Part shown: in pieces, positions 34,176 through 42,446 of the stretch
How positions within the stretch are numbered: position 1 is the stretch's first letter
Layout: every line of letters starts with the position of its first letter
NCBI GenBank assembly: GCA_024998565.1
Contig: JACOEM010000011.1
Location: forward strand, 1-64,000
From: Nitrospira sp.
GTDB lineage: Bacteria > Nitrospirota > Nitrospiria > Nitrospirales > Nitrospiraceae
DNA length: 64,000 bases
Direction: 5' to 3'
Translations under genes and position numbers: made by a program
The notes under the pieces: model-generated
Databases searched by the model: none
Told to the model about the DNA's origin: nothing
What the model saw: the letters and a program-made list of their open reading frames with translations, nothing else

Positions 34176-36170
34176 TCAGTCCAGCGGGACGAACTTTCCC
34201 TGCTTGACTTGAATCAGAAAGACCCGGCGATTGAGTGTGCCGTCGGGATTGAACCCGCTGGGGCCGCTCAGAGTCGGCAGGTCATGTTGCATCATCAAAA
34301 AGTCGCGTACGGCCTCTCCGGAGGTCGCACCTCGCCGGATGGCTTCCACGGCCAATCGCGCGGCGTCATAGCCCTGAGCGGCGAAGAGCGAGGGCGTGGC
34401 TTGAAATCGCTTGCGATACCGTTCCACAAATTCCTGTACCACCGGACTGCTGCTCTCGGCGAAAAATCCGTCGGCAAAGACGCCTCCCTCGACGGTTCGA
34501 TCGGCGACCCGCGCGAAATCAGGAGTGTTCCATCCGTTGGCCCCAAGCAACGGAACCGCGATGTCAAAAAACGCCAATTGGGCTGCCAGCAGCCCTACAT
34601 CCAGCGAACGTCCCGGGATGAAGACCGCGTCGAACCCCGGTGAGTAGAGCAGGCGCTTGCCTTTCTTGCCTCCCTGTCTGATCCCGGTTTTGGCCGGATC
34701 GTTGTCGACTTGCACTTCCACGCCGTATTTCTTCAGATCCTCGGCTTTGAGCTTGCCGATCACGGCGCGAAAGTCGCTGTCGCCTTCCTTGTAGGGCTCG
34801 CTCACGATCAGTTCTCCGTCCTGTTGCCGGATTTCTTGCGCGAACAAGCGGGCCAGGTCGCGGCCGTAGGCGGTATCGGGATAGAGAATGGCGACGCGTT
34901 TGAACTGTTGCTCCTTGACCGCGTAGTCCGCCACACGTTTGGCCTGATGTCCGTACGTGAGTGCCGTGCTGAAGACGTAGTTGCCGAACCGTCGCAGGTT
35001 CGGGGCGGTGGCGCTGGGCGTGATCAGCGGAATACGTGTCCGTTCGGCCATTTCAGCCATCACGGGCAGGTTCTTGGACAGGAGCGGGCCGATCACGGCG
35101 AGCGGACGATCGTCGGACAATACGCCGGAGAGTTCATCCAGAAAGGCCGTCCGGTCGGATTCCGTATCCTTCACGATCAGGCCGATGGACGGACTTTCAC
35201 CGCCGTCCTTCGGTCGTTCCAGCGCGAGTTGAATCCCGTTCAAGACTTCGGTGCCGAACGGTGCCAGTTTTCCGGACATGGGAAAAATGGCGGCAATGGA
35301 GTAGGGATGTGATTTGAACTTTGTCCGCACCACCGCCTGGAGGTCGGCCGCTTTTGCGGCATAGGGATGGTTGGGGAAGCGGCTCAGGAAGAGGCGCAAA
35401 TCCCGTTCGACCAGATGATCTTCTCCGGCGGCGGTATGGAGCTCGATGAGCTTGATGGATGCCAGATCTCCCGGAAATGATTTCGGGTAGGCCTCTCGGA
35501 CGCGCACGAGCGCCGGGGCGTCGAGTTGCTCATTGACGAGTTGCCGGATCTGGCCTTCGGTGTCGTGAGCCTGGTCGCCGGCATCCAGCGGAATCTCATC
35601 CAGCCAGGCTTGAATGGCTCGGAGGTAATCTTTCTTCTGTGCCTGGAAGTCGCCGGTGAGCCGCAGCGCATCGCGCTTGATGGCGGGATCGGCGGAGAGG
35701 CTGCGTACCTCGGAGAGCAGCGGGAGCGCCAGGTCGAGATTGCCCGCGCGCGCGTGAGTTTTAGCGAGCAGCAGTTTGGCTCGATCGGCCAGGTCCGAGC
35801 TGGGAAATTCGCCGAGCAGCTGGTTGACGTAGCGGACGGTTTCCGCATGTTCCTTCATGCCGAACATGGCGGCAGCCATCAACAAATAGGCGTCGTCGAG
35901 GAGGTCCGGCACAGGGCCGCTTTCGATGAAGCGTCGCAGCATGACCGCTGCGGCTTCCGGTTGTTCCGAGTCGATCAGACGTTTGGCCTGGTCGAGGGCG
36001 GACTGGCCGGCGGCAGTTGGTGGTTTCGATTGTTCTGTGCGGGGCGGTGCTGGATTCTTTTTGGCCGGGGCTGCCTCACCGAGCGTGACGAGGCCCGCGA
36101 GGAACGCCACCGCGAGGGCGACGCTGCACGCGCGGAGATGCGGGGCGCGGGGTACTGATCGAGGAACCAT
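34176..36170 (-). CDS. TPR plus periplasmic-binding (LpoA / Leu-Ile-Val-like) protein
   Basis: 664 residues from ATG 36170 (AGGAGTCA immediately upstream). Signal peptide (hydrophobic 18-30, cleavage near GEAAPA), then a tetratricopeptide-like helical region at about 55-280 (LADRAKLLLAKTHARAGNLD), then a type 1 periplasmic-binding domain from about 285 on (YSIAAIFPMSGKLAPFGTEV; VIGPLLSKNLPVMAEMAERT; FKRVAILYPDTAYGRDLARL). This arrangement matches LpoA-type penicillin-binding-protein activators more than amino-acid importers, and there are no transporter genes beside it. Likely periplasmic, possibly helping peptidoglycan synthesis. A longer frame upstream is open but lacks a start signal. Confidence 0.85.
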   Translation of the reverse strand: MVPRSVPRAPHLRACSVALAVAFLAGLVTLGEAAPAKKNPAPPRTEQSKPPTAAGQSALDQAKRLIDSEQPEAAAVMLRRFIESGPVPDLLDDAYLLMAAAMFGMKEHAETVRYVNQLLGEFPSSDLADRAKLLLAKTHARAGNLDLALPLLSEVRSLSADPAIKRDALRLTGDFQAQKKDYLRAIQAWLDEIPLDAGDQAHDTEGQIRQLVNEQLDAPALVRVREAYPKSFPGDLASIKLIELHTAAGEDHLVERDLRLFLSRFPNHPYAAKAADLQAVVRTKFKSHPYSIAAIFPMSGKLAPFGTEVLNGIQLALERPKDGGESPSIGLIVKDTESDRTAFLDELSGVLSDDRPLAVIGPLLSKNLPVMAEMAERTRIPLITPSATAPNLRRFGNYVFSTALTYGHQAKRVADYAVKEQQFKRVAILYPDTAYGRDLARLFAQEIRQQDGELIVSEPYKEGDSDFRAVIGKLKAEDLKKYGVEVQVDNDPAKTGIRQGGKKGKRLLYSPGFDAVFIPGRSLDVGLLAAQLAFFDIAVPLLGANGWNTPDFARVADRTVEGGVFADGFFAESSSPVVQEFVERYRKRFQATPSLFAAQGYDAARLAVEAIRRGATSGEAVRDFLMMQHDLPTLSGPSGFNPDGTLNRRVFLIQVKQGKFVPLD

Positions 36171-36333
36171 TGACTCCTGTGCATGGCGAACGCTCTCGCC
36201 GCAAGTGAGGCTACTATAGGAAACAGGTGCGGGGGTGTCAAGGTAACTTGAGGACGATGCGTTGTGTTCGGAGAAAGGCTTGGCTATAGTCGGCGCAGCC
36301 TGTTCCTCGTCGCATCCAGCGAGGGTATTTGCC

Positions 36334-37284
36334 ATGAGCCGTGAGTCGGAAGACCTGTCTGCGCCGGTCCCGGAGCGACTCCCGTTGGGGCCGTTCATCG
36401 AGCGCTACTGGGATCATGTGCGGATCGCGCGGGGCTTGTCGCGCAATACGTTGCTGGCATATCAGCGGGACGTCGCGAGCTTTCAACACTACCTTCGCGA
36501 TCAGCAGGTCTCTGATGTGCGCGCGATGTCGCCTCCGCTGCTGGCCGGATTTCTCGATCATCTGCATCAGTCGGGCCTTGCGTCGTCGTCCCGTGCGCGC
36601 GCGCTTGCCGCAGTCAGAAGTCTCTTCCGCTTTCTGAAGCAGGAGGGGATGATTGCCGCCAACCCGACCGTGAGTGTGCGCAGCGCCTCGCGCGCCCGAC
36701 GGTTACCGAAAACGCTCAGTCCCGAGGAGGTGACGCGTCTTCTCGATGTGCCGCCCCGTCCGTTGCCGGAAGATCAGCGTGATCGCGCGATGGTGGAGGT
36801 GCTTTATGCCGCCGGAGTACGTGTGTCGGAATTGATTTCGCTGCGGGTGGACCAGTGCAATCTGGATGTCGGCTATATCGGCATTACCGGCAAGGGCGAT
36901 AAGCAACGTATCGTGCCGATTGGGCGGCCGGCGATTGAGGCCTTACAGGGTTATCTGCTCGCTGCGCGACCGGCGTTGCTGAAACAGCGGTCGTCACGAT
37001 TTGTGTTCGTGAGCCGTCGCGGCACGCCGCTCACGAGGCAGGCGTTCTGGAAATTGCTCCGCGCGCGTGCGCATCGGGCCGGCATCAAGAGGATTCCTTC
37101 ACCGCATATGCTGCGACATTCCTTCGCCACGCACTTGTTGCAACGGGGCGCTGACTTGCGATCCGTGCAGGCGATGTTGGGTCATGCCGACATCGCGACG
37201 ACGCAAATTTATACGCATGTGGACTCGTCACAGTTGAAAAAAGTCCACACTGCGTGTTTCCCGCGCAACAGATCGCGCCGGTGA
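36334..37284 (+). CDS. xerD: Tyrosine recombinase, XerC/XerD family
   Basis: 316-residue site-specific recombinase that resolves chromosome dimers at dif with a partner. N-terminal SAM-like domain (RYWDHVRIARGLSRNTLLAY); catalytic domain with Arg in VLYAAGVRVSELISLR, HxxR in PHMLRHSFATHLLQRG, and the H...Y end GHADIATTQIYTHV. Start at ATG 36334 follows GAGGG and gives normal length. The N-terminal pattern leans to XerD, but XerC cannot be excluded. After the nucleophile the tail (KKVHTACFPRNRSRR) is slightly longer than usual. Divergent from the LpoA-like gene. Confidence 0.9.
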   Translation: MSRESEDLSAPVPERLPLGPFIERYWDHVRIARGLSRNTLLAYQRDVASFQHYLRDQQVSDVRAMSPPLLAGFLDHLHQSGLASSSRARALAAVRSLFRFLKQEGMIAANPTVSVRSASRARRLPKTLSPEEVTRLLDVPPRPLPEDQRDRAMVEVLYAAGVRVSELISLRVDQCNLDVGYIGITGKGDKQRIVPIGRPAIEALQGYLLAARPALLKQRSSRFVFVSRRGTPLTRQAFWKLLRARAHRAGIKRIPSPHMLRHSFATHLLQRGADLRSVQAMLGHADIATTQIYTHVDSSQLKKVHTACFPRNRSRR

Positions 37285-37375
37285 GTGTCGGCTTTCGCGG
37301 CGTGCGTGATTGGGAATCTCGCGAGAGAAATTTTGGCATTGCGAGAATCCTGCAAGAATAATGCAGCATTCCTGG

Positions 37376-37404
37376 TTGACACTGCTTTGTGGAGTTGATA
37401 GCAT
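37376..37404 (+). promoter_or_regulatory. Promoter of tRNA-Val
   Basis: TTGACA (37376-37381) and TAGCAT (37399-37404) are 17 nt apart, ending 30 bp before the tRNA. A consensus -35 with a weaker -10. Confidence 0.65.
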
Positions 37405-37434
37405 CCCGAAAATCTGCCGAGAGCGAGAAAAATC

Positions 37435-37510
37435 GGGCGGATAGCTCAATTGGGAGAGCGCTGCCCTTACAAGGCAGAGGTCACAGGTTCGATCCCTGTT
37501 CCGCCTACCA
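37435..37510 (+). tRNA. tRNA-Val (anticodon TAC)
   Basis: 76 nt folding as a complete cloverleaf: acceptor arms GGGCGGA / TCCGCCT, anticodon stem CTGCC / GGCAG with loop CTTACAA (anticodon TAC), T-arm with GGTTCGATCCC, and an encoded CCA end. A consensus promoter precedes it. Confidence 0.96.
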
Positions 37511-37644
37511 ATGAAGAAATACAGGGAATTGCGCGTAAGGCATTGCCTTATCCATTAGTAGTGATGTACAAGAGTACACTCTACCGTATTTAGACTGTTT
37601 GATTCTGAAGATCTGAACTCTTCTTCCGCCATCTTGGGTTGCGT

Positions 37645-37722
37645 GGGGCCGTCGTTCAGCCTGGTTAGGACGCCAGATTGTCAATCTGGAAGTCGCGGGT
37701 TCAAATCCCGTCGGCCCCGCCA
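37645..37722 (+). tRNA. tRNA-Asp (anticodon GTC)
   Basis: 78 nt: acceptor arms GGGGCCG / CGGCCCC, anticodon stem CCAGA / TCTGG with loop TTGTCAA (anticodon GTC), T-arm GCGGGTTCAAATCCCGT, discriminator G and encoded CCA. It follows tRNA-Val by 134 bp and may share its transcript. Confidence 0.95.
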
Positions 37723-37794
37723 TTCCCCCAGCTTTTGGTACAATCCATGCTACCGTTTTCATGCGACGCCATGTGAAGGGAAAGGTCTAGGCTC

Positions 37795-38517
37795 ATGTTC
37801 CAATCAGGCGTAATGGGGTTGGTGGGCTCGCTGGGGGCGGTCTCGAAAATCGTTCTCCTGCTGCTCTTTGTCGCGTCGATTCTTTCCTGGGGCGTGATTT
37901 TCTACAAATGGCGGACTTTTAAAGCGGCGGATCGCGAGGATCAGCGGTTTTTCAGCGCGTTCACGAAGATCCGCGACCTCGATGAATTGTATCGCCAATC
38001 GAAGCGAGCCGACGGCAGCCCGAGCGCGCGTGTGTTTCAGGGCATTATGGATCGCGTGCTGACGGTGTCCGGAGATGGCACAGTGAGTGCGTCTCAATCG
38101 GCCGGTGCCTCGAAGGAGCCGGTGGCTGCGATCGATCATCAGTACATGGACAAGACCGTGGCCTATCTGGTGCAGAACCAGGTCTCGCATTTGGAATCGT
38201 ATCTGCCCGTGCTGGCCACGACGGGGAACATTACCCCCTTCATCGGATTGTTGGGGACGGTCTTAGGCATCATCGACTCGTTTCGTGAGATCGGGACTCA
38301 GGGGACTGCGAGCATCGCGGCTGTAGCGCCCGGCGTGTCCGAAGCGTTGGTGGCGACGGCGGCGGGATTGTTTACCGCTATTCCTGCCGTGATCTTCTAC
38401 AACTATTATCTGACCCGCATTCGCAAGACCGTCTTCCGGATCGAATCGTTCACGGTGGAGGCCATGCGTTCATTGCAGACTCGGATGAAGCAGGCCGCGG
38501 TTGGGGGGCAGTTGTGA
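37795..38517 (+). CDS. tolQ: Tol-Pal system proton channel subunit TolQ
   Basis: 240-residue inner-membrane protein of the MotA/TolQ/ExbB family. One N-terminal membrane helix (about 17-34) and two close to the C-terminus (about 135-165 and 178-200), with the conserved ATTGNITPFIGLLGTVLGII and VAPGVSEALVATAAGLFTAIP. With TolR it forms the proton-driven motor that energises TolA. It begins the Tol-Pal operon, with tolR overlapping its end by 4 bp; ExbB is the alternative name by sequence, but tolB and pal downstream settle it. Confidence 0.94.
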   Translation: MFQSGVMGLVGSLGAVSKIVLLLLFVASILSWGVIFYKWRTFKAADREDQRFFSAFTKIRDLDELYRQSKRADGSPSARVFQGIMDRVLTVSGDGTVSASQSAGASKEPVAAIDHQYMDKTVAYLVQNQVSHLESYLPVLATTGNITPFIGLLGTVLGIIDSFREIGTQGTASIAAVAPGVSEALVATAAGLFTAIPAVIFYNYYLTRIRKTVFRIESFTVEAMRSLQTRMKQAAVGGQL

Positions 38518-38966
38518 CGTCGGAGACCAGGCACCGGCGGTTCATGGCGGAGATCAACGTGATCCCGTTGGTGGACGTGGTGTTGGTGCTGCTCGTGATT
38601 TTCATGGTCACCGCCCCGATGTTGTATCGCGGGATGGATATCAACCTTCCCAAGTCCGCCAGCAATACGATTAAGCCTGAAGCCAGAGCGGTTTTGTCCA
38701 TTGAGCGCGATCAGCGTTTGTATTTGGATAAGGATGCGGTGAGTGTCGTGCAACTCGAGCGGAAACTGCGGGCCTTGAAAGATCAAAGCCCCGATGTTTC
38801 GCTCTATCTCCGCGCCGATCGGGACGTGCCGTACGGCATCGTGGTGCAGGTAATGGACAGTGTGAAGAAAGCCGGGATAGAGAAGCTTGGTATGGTGACG
38901 GAGCCTACAGGTGCCGAACGCGTGAGTGAGTCGGTCGCGACCCCCGCGCAGCCACGCAAAAGATAG
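38514..38966 (+). CDS. tolR: Tol-Pal system protein TolR
   Basis: 150 residues, starting at a GTG that overlaps tolQ's stop (GTGA). Single membrane helix with the conserved Asp (INVIPLVDVVLVLLVIFMVT), then a periplasmic domain (ERDQRLYLDKDAVS; LYLRADRDVPYGIVVQVMDS). ExbD/TolR family; assigned TolR from the operon. The short basic tail (PRKR) is of unknown use. Confidence 0.93.
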   Translation: MTSETRHRRFMAEINVIPLVDVVLVLLVIFMVTAPMLYRGMDINLPKSASNTIKPEARAVLSIERDQRLYLDKDAVSVVQLERKLRALKDQSPDVSLYLRADRDVPYGIVVQVMDSVKKAGIEKLGMVTEPTGAERVSESVATPAQPRKR

Positions 38967-39007
38967 CGGCGCCGCGACTCGCGCGCCACACGGTCGTATC
39001 GCAAGTC

Positions 39008-40243
39008 ATGACGTTCCAAGCCCTGCCAAGACATACCGCGCTCTTTCTGATCGGGGAGATGGGGGAAGCCGGAAGCGGCCGTCTTCGCAAGACGGTTGTG
39101 GTGTCCCTAGTACTCCACCTGTGCCTCCTGTCCGTAATTATGGGTGCCAAGTTCTTTAAGAAAACAGAACGTCCCTTGTCGGCGGTGGAAGTCTCGTTGG
39201 TCACCTTGCCGCCCGTGGAAGCGAAGCCCGAACCAAAAGTTGAAAAAGTCGAGAAGGCGGTTCCGCATTCCACTCCCAAACCGGTTCAGTCTGCTCCGAT
39301 TCCCGTGCCTCCTAGGCCGGTGCAGACCCCAACACCGCCTCCGATTCCGCCTCCGGTCCAGGCCGCCCCGGTAGCCAAGCCCGCGCCGCCAGCTCCGGCA
39401 CCGGCTCCTGCGCCTCGGTTGCAGGCTCCTGTGCTGGCGGCGCCACAGCCGGTTCCGCAGGCTGCGAAGTCGCCTTCTTCCGCCCCTGTGACCAATCGGG
39501 CGGATGTGCTTCGGGATGTGATGAAAGATATCGAGTTGCCGCCGAACGCGCCGCAGTACGGCGATCTGGCCCCGATGAAACCGGCAGAGGTGAAAAAGTC
39601 TGCTCAGCCGAAAGTGGGTGGACCTGAGCGATCTGACCTGGATGCGATGCTGAAGAAATTGAACGTGCCTGAGATGGCCGCCGCCCAGACCGCGCCTCCG
39701 CAGGAGCCTCCCAAGCCAGCTGTGCCTCCCACGAAGCGCGCTTCTCTCTCTGAGGAGATGAATAACGACCTCGATCGCGAACTGCAGGATTTGAAGAAAC
39801 TGCCATCCCTTCCGCCGGTCAAAGCGACTGAGCCGGTGCGGGAGGTGAAGCCGATGTTCCGTGAACCGCAGCCGGTCGCCAGTGCTCCGCCAGTGACCGC
39901 GAGTGTCCCCCGCAGCAAGCCTGAAACTCGGTTGCGCGTGGCAGGGATGCCGGGATCGAATCAATACCTGGCCCGTGTGCAGGCACGAATCAGCGGTTTC
40001 TGGACGGCGCCGCCGGTCGATCTTTCAGGAAAGGCTCTGACCGTCACCATACGGTTCCGTTTGGAGCGCGATGGCCGGGTGGGGTCGGTCATCATCGAAC
40101 AGTCGTCCGGCAACGATTATTATGATATGGCTGCGCAACGGGCCGTGCAGAGCGCGATTCCGTTGCCGCCCTTTCCGCCGGATCTGACGGATTCCTACTT
40201 TGATGCCCACTTTACTTTTGCCGTAGGCGAGGCTGCAGGATGA
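39008..40243 (+). CDS. tolA: TolA/TonB-like energy transducer
   Basis: 411 residues. N-terminal membrane anchor (about 29-46; VVVSLVLHLCLLSVIMGAKF), then a long Pro/Ala/Lys-rich segment (about 55-280) able to span the periplasm, and a C-terminal TonB/TolA globular domain (SGFWTAPPVDLSGKALTVTI; GRVGSVIIEQSSGNDYYDMA; AAQRAVQSAIPLPPFPPDL). By position between tolR and tolB it plays the TolA role, though the C-terminus is TonB-C-like. A second ATG at 39059 is possible as start. It links the TolQR motor to Pal and TolB in the outer membrane. Confidence 0.88.
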   Translation: MTFQALPRHTALFLIGEMGEAGSGRLRKTVVVSLVLHLCLLSVIMGAKFFKKTERPLSAVEVSLVTLPPVEAKPEPKVEKVEKAVPHSTPKPVQSAPIPVPPRPVQTPTPPPIPPPVQAAPVAKPAPPAPAPAPAPRLQAPVLAAPQPVPQAAKSPSSAPVTNRADVLRDVMKDIELPPNAPQYGDLAPMKPAEVKKSAQPKVGGPERSDLDAMLKKLNVPEMAAAQTAPPQEPPKPAVPPTKRASLSEEMNNDLDRELQDLKKLPSLPPVKATEPVREVKPMFREPQPVASAPPVTASVPRSKPETRLRVAGMPGSNQYLARVQARISGFWTAPPVDLSGKALTVTIRFRLERDGRVGSVIIEQSSGNDYYDMAAQRAVQSAIPLPPFPPDLTDSYFDAHFTFAVGEAAG

Positions 40244-41571
40244 ATCGTGTGATCATTGGTCTTATGATTGCCCTCTGTGTCGTGGTGGGAGCCGGTCTCT
40301 TCGGGATTCTGGATTCCCGCGCGACCGATGTGTTTCTGGAGGCGACCCGGCCGGACTTTCAAAAGATTCCCATTGGAGTATTCGGTTTTCAGAACGGCGG
40401 CGGTCCTGAATGGCTCGGGGGCCGGATCGAGGAAGTGCTGAAGGCGGACCTTCAGCGGTCTCTGGTCTTTTCGTTGGTGGATCTACCTGCCATCGGAGTG
40501 AAGGCTCGCGAAGTGTCGACCACCGACAAGGCGATCTTTAAGCAGGCGGCAGAGAACGGCGTCTCTGTGCTGGTCTGGGGGAAGTCGGGCCAGAAGAACG
40601 GCAGCAAAGAGAGTGAGCTGCTGATGGACGGCTTCGTCTACGACAGCGGCAGCGATGAAGTCGTCGGTGGAAAACGTTATGTGGGCTCGACCTCGGTCGT
40701 GCGGCTGATGGCGCACCGGTTTGCCGATGAATTGGTGTTTCGGTATACCGGCGAGCCGGGCATCGCCAGGACCAAAATTGTGTATGTCGCGGAGCATGGG
40801 AATGCCCGTGAGTTGTTCGTGATGGACTACGACGGATATGAGCCTAAGCAGATTACGGCGGATGGTTTTCTGAATCTGATGCCGCGCTGGTCGCCGGATC
40901 GACGGTTCATTGTGTTCACAGCCTATCGGAGCCGGAATACCCAGGACATCGATATCCTGGAACTGGCGACCGGCAAACGGTGGACGCTGGTCTCAATGGC
41001 GGGTCTGAACATTACGCCTGCCTTGTCACCCGACGGGAATTTTCTGGCGTTTGCCAGCAGTCAGGACGGCAATTCCGAAATTTATAAACTTGATACGCGT
41101 ACCAAGACCCCGCAGCGGCTGACAGTGAATCAAGGGGGCGATCTCTCGCCGACCTGGTCGCCCACCGGCCGCGAGATTGCGTTTACCTCGGACCGCGGAG
41201 GCGCTCCTCAGGTCTTCATCATGAGCGCAGATGGGTCCAACGTTCGTCGCCTGACCTATGAAGGCGACTACAATGCCGCTCCGGCCTGGTCGCCGCGCGG
41301 CAACTGGATTGCGTATGTCTGCCGGACCGCCCAGCGGTTGTATAAGATCTGTACCGTGTCCCCGGACGGACAGAAGCGGGTTCAGGTCACGACGGGGCCC
41401 GGGATCGATGACTCGCCGTCCTGGTCTCCCGACGGCCGGCATATCACGTTCAGTTCGACCGTCGACGGCAAAAGCCACATCTATATGGTGGATACGGACG
41501 GGAAAGGGTTGGAACGCATCACATTCGGTGGTACGCACAATAGTTCGCCGTCCTGGTCCCCGGCGCTGTAA
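40240..41571 (+). CDS. tolB: Tol-Pal system periplasmic protein TolB
   Basis: 443 residues, overlapping tolA by 4 bp. Signal sequence (ALCVVVGAGLFGILD), N-terminal alpha/beta domain (IPIGVFGFQNGGG, about 43-165), then a six-bladed beta-propeller made of repeats with the pattern PxWSPDGRxIxFTS (RWSPDRRFIVFTA, TWSPTGREIAFTS, AWSPRGNWIAYVC, SWSPDGRHITFSS). Contacts Pal and TolA in the periplasm. Confidence 0.95.
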   Translation: MNRVIIGLMIALCVVVGAGLFGILDSRATDVFLEATRPDFQKIPIGVFGFQNGGGPEWLGGRIEEVLKADLQRSLVFSLVDLPAIGVKAREVSTTDKAIFKQAAENGVSVLVWGKSGQKNGSKESELLMDGFVYDSGSDEVVGGKRYVGSTSVVRLMAHRFADELVFRYTGEPGIARTKIVYVAEHGNARELFVMDYDGYEPKQITADGFLNLMPRWSPDRRFIVFTAYRSRNTQDIDILELATGKRWTLVSMAGLNITPALSPDGNFLAFASSQDGNSEIYKLDTRTKTPQRLTVNQGGDLSPTWSPTGREIAFTSDRGGAPQVFIMSADGSNVRRLTYEGDYNAAPAWSPRGNWIAYVCRTAQRLYKICTVSPDGQKRVQVTTGPGIDDSPSWSPDGRHITFSSTVDGKSHIYMVDTDGKGLERITFGGTHNSSPSWSPAL

Positions 41572-41638
41572 GTACGATCATTTAGGCCATGCAGAGTTTG
41601 TATAGATTAACCATTCACCAGTCATGAGGAGTCACGAT

Positions 41639-42382
41639 ATGAGGATACCGGTAGCGACAATGGGCCTGACACTGACAGTCGGGATGCTGTTGGTCATGCA
41701 GGGTGGGTGCTCGAAGAAGTCTATTCAGTCGGGTGGTGACGCGCAGTCAACGGAGCGTGGTATGGCCAAGTCGGGCGGGCCTGCTCCGGCTCCACTCGCG
41801 TCAACCGGGGGGATGGATGCTCCCAGTGCGACATTCCCGGACTTGTCTCTCTCCAGCAAGCCGGATGATTTGGAGACCGGCGGATTGCGTGGGTTCGATT
41901 CGGTGTCGGGAGGAAAAGCCCCGTCCGAAGAACGCCTGGGTGGCGGGGGCACGATGTTGGCCAAGGTCGAGCCGTCGGAGAGCACCGCTCGTCAGATCGA
42001 GGACATTCGCCGCGAACAAGCCAAGGAACAGGCGGCATCCGCGGAAGCCGGATTGCGCGACGTGTTCTTTGGTTATGACAGCTGGACCATCACCGAAGAG
42101 GGGCGGCAATCCTTGACGCAGGATGCGCAGTGGATCAAAGCGAATGCGGGTGCACTCGTGAAGATCGAAGGTCATTGCGACGAGCGCGGCACGCTGGCCT
42201 ACAATCTGGTGTTGGGCGAAAAGCGCGCCAAAGCCGTGCGGAACTATCTGGTCGAGCTCGGTGTGGGTGCCAACCGGTTGGCGGTGGTGTCCTACGGCAA
42301 GGAACGACCATTCTGCAACGAGCGGAGCGAAAGCTGCTATCAGCAGAACCGCCGCGGCCACGTGGTCGTCCGGTCGAAATAA
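41639..42382 (+). CDS. pal: Peptidoglycan-associated lipoprotein Pal
   Basis: 247 residues from ATG 41639 (GAGGAG upstream). Lipobox ends at C24 (MQGGCSKK). A disordered Ser/Gly/Pro-rich linker (about 30-130) is followed by a C-terminal OmpA domain (FFGYDSWTITEEGRQSL; KIEGHCDERGTLAYNLVLGE; RAKAVRNYLVELGV) that binds diaminopimelate. The linker is longer than in E. coli Pal (173 residues in all). Anchors the outer membrane to the cell wall. Confidence 0.94.
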   Translation: MRIPVATMGLTLTVGMLLVMQGGCSKKSIQSGGDAQSTERGMAKSGGPAPAPLASTGGMDAPSATFPDLSLSSKPDDLETGGLRGFDSVSGGKAPSEERLGGGGTMLAKVEPSESTARQIEDIRREQAKEQAASAEAGLRDVFFGYDSWTITEEGRQSLTQDAQWIKANAGALVKIEGHCDERGTLAYNLVLGEKRAKAVRNYLVELGVGANRLAVVSYGKERPFCNERSESCYQQNRRGHVVVRSK

Positions 42383-42446
42383 CTGTTCCGATCAGGGATG
42401 ATGTGACATGATTCTCCGGAGCAACGCCGGGTAAGGGAGACCTGTC

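Noticed and set aside
36171-36398. N-terminal extension of the LpoA-like protein by 76 residues
   Set aside because: The extension overlaps the divergent xer gene start and hides the signal peptide; the start at 36170 has its own ribosome-binding site.
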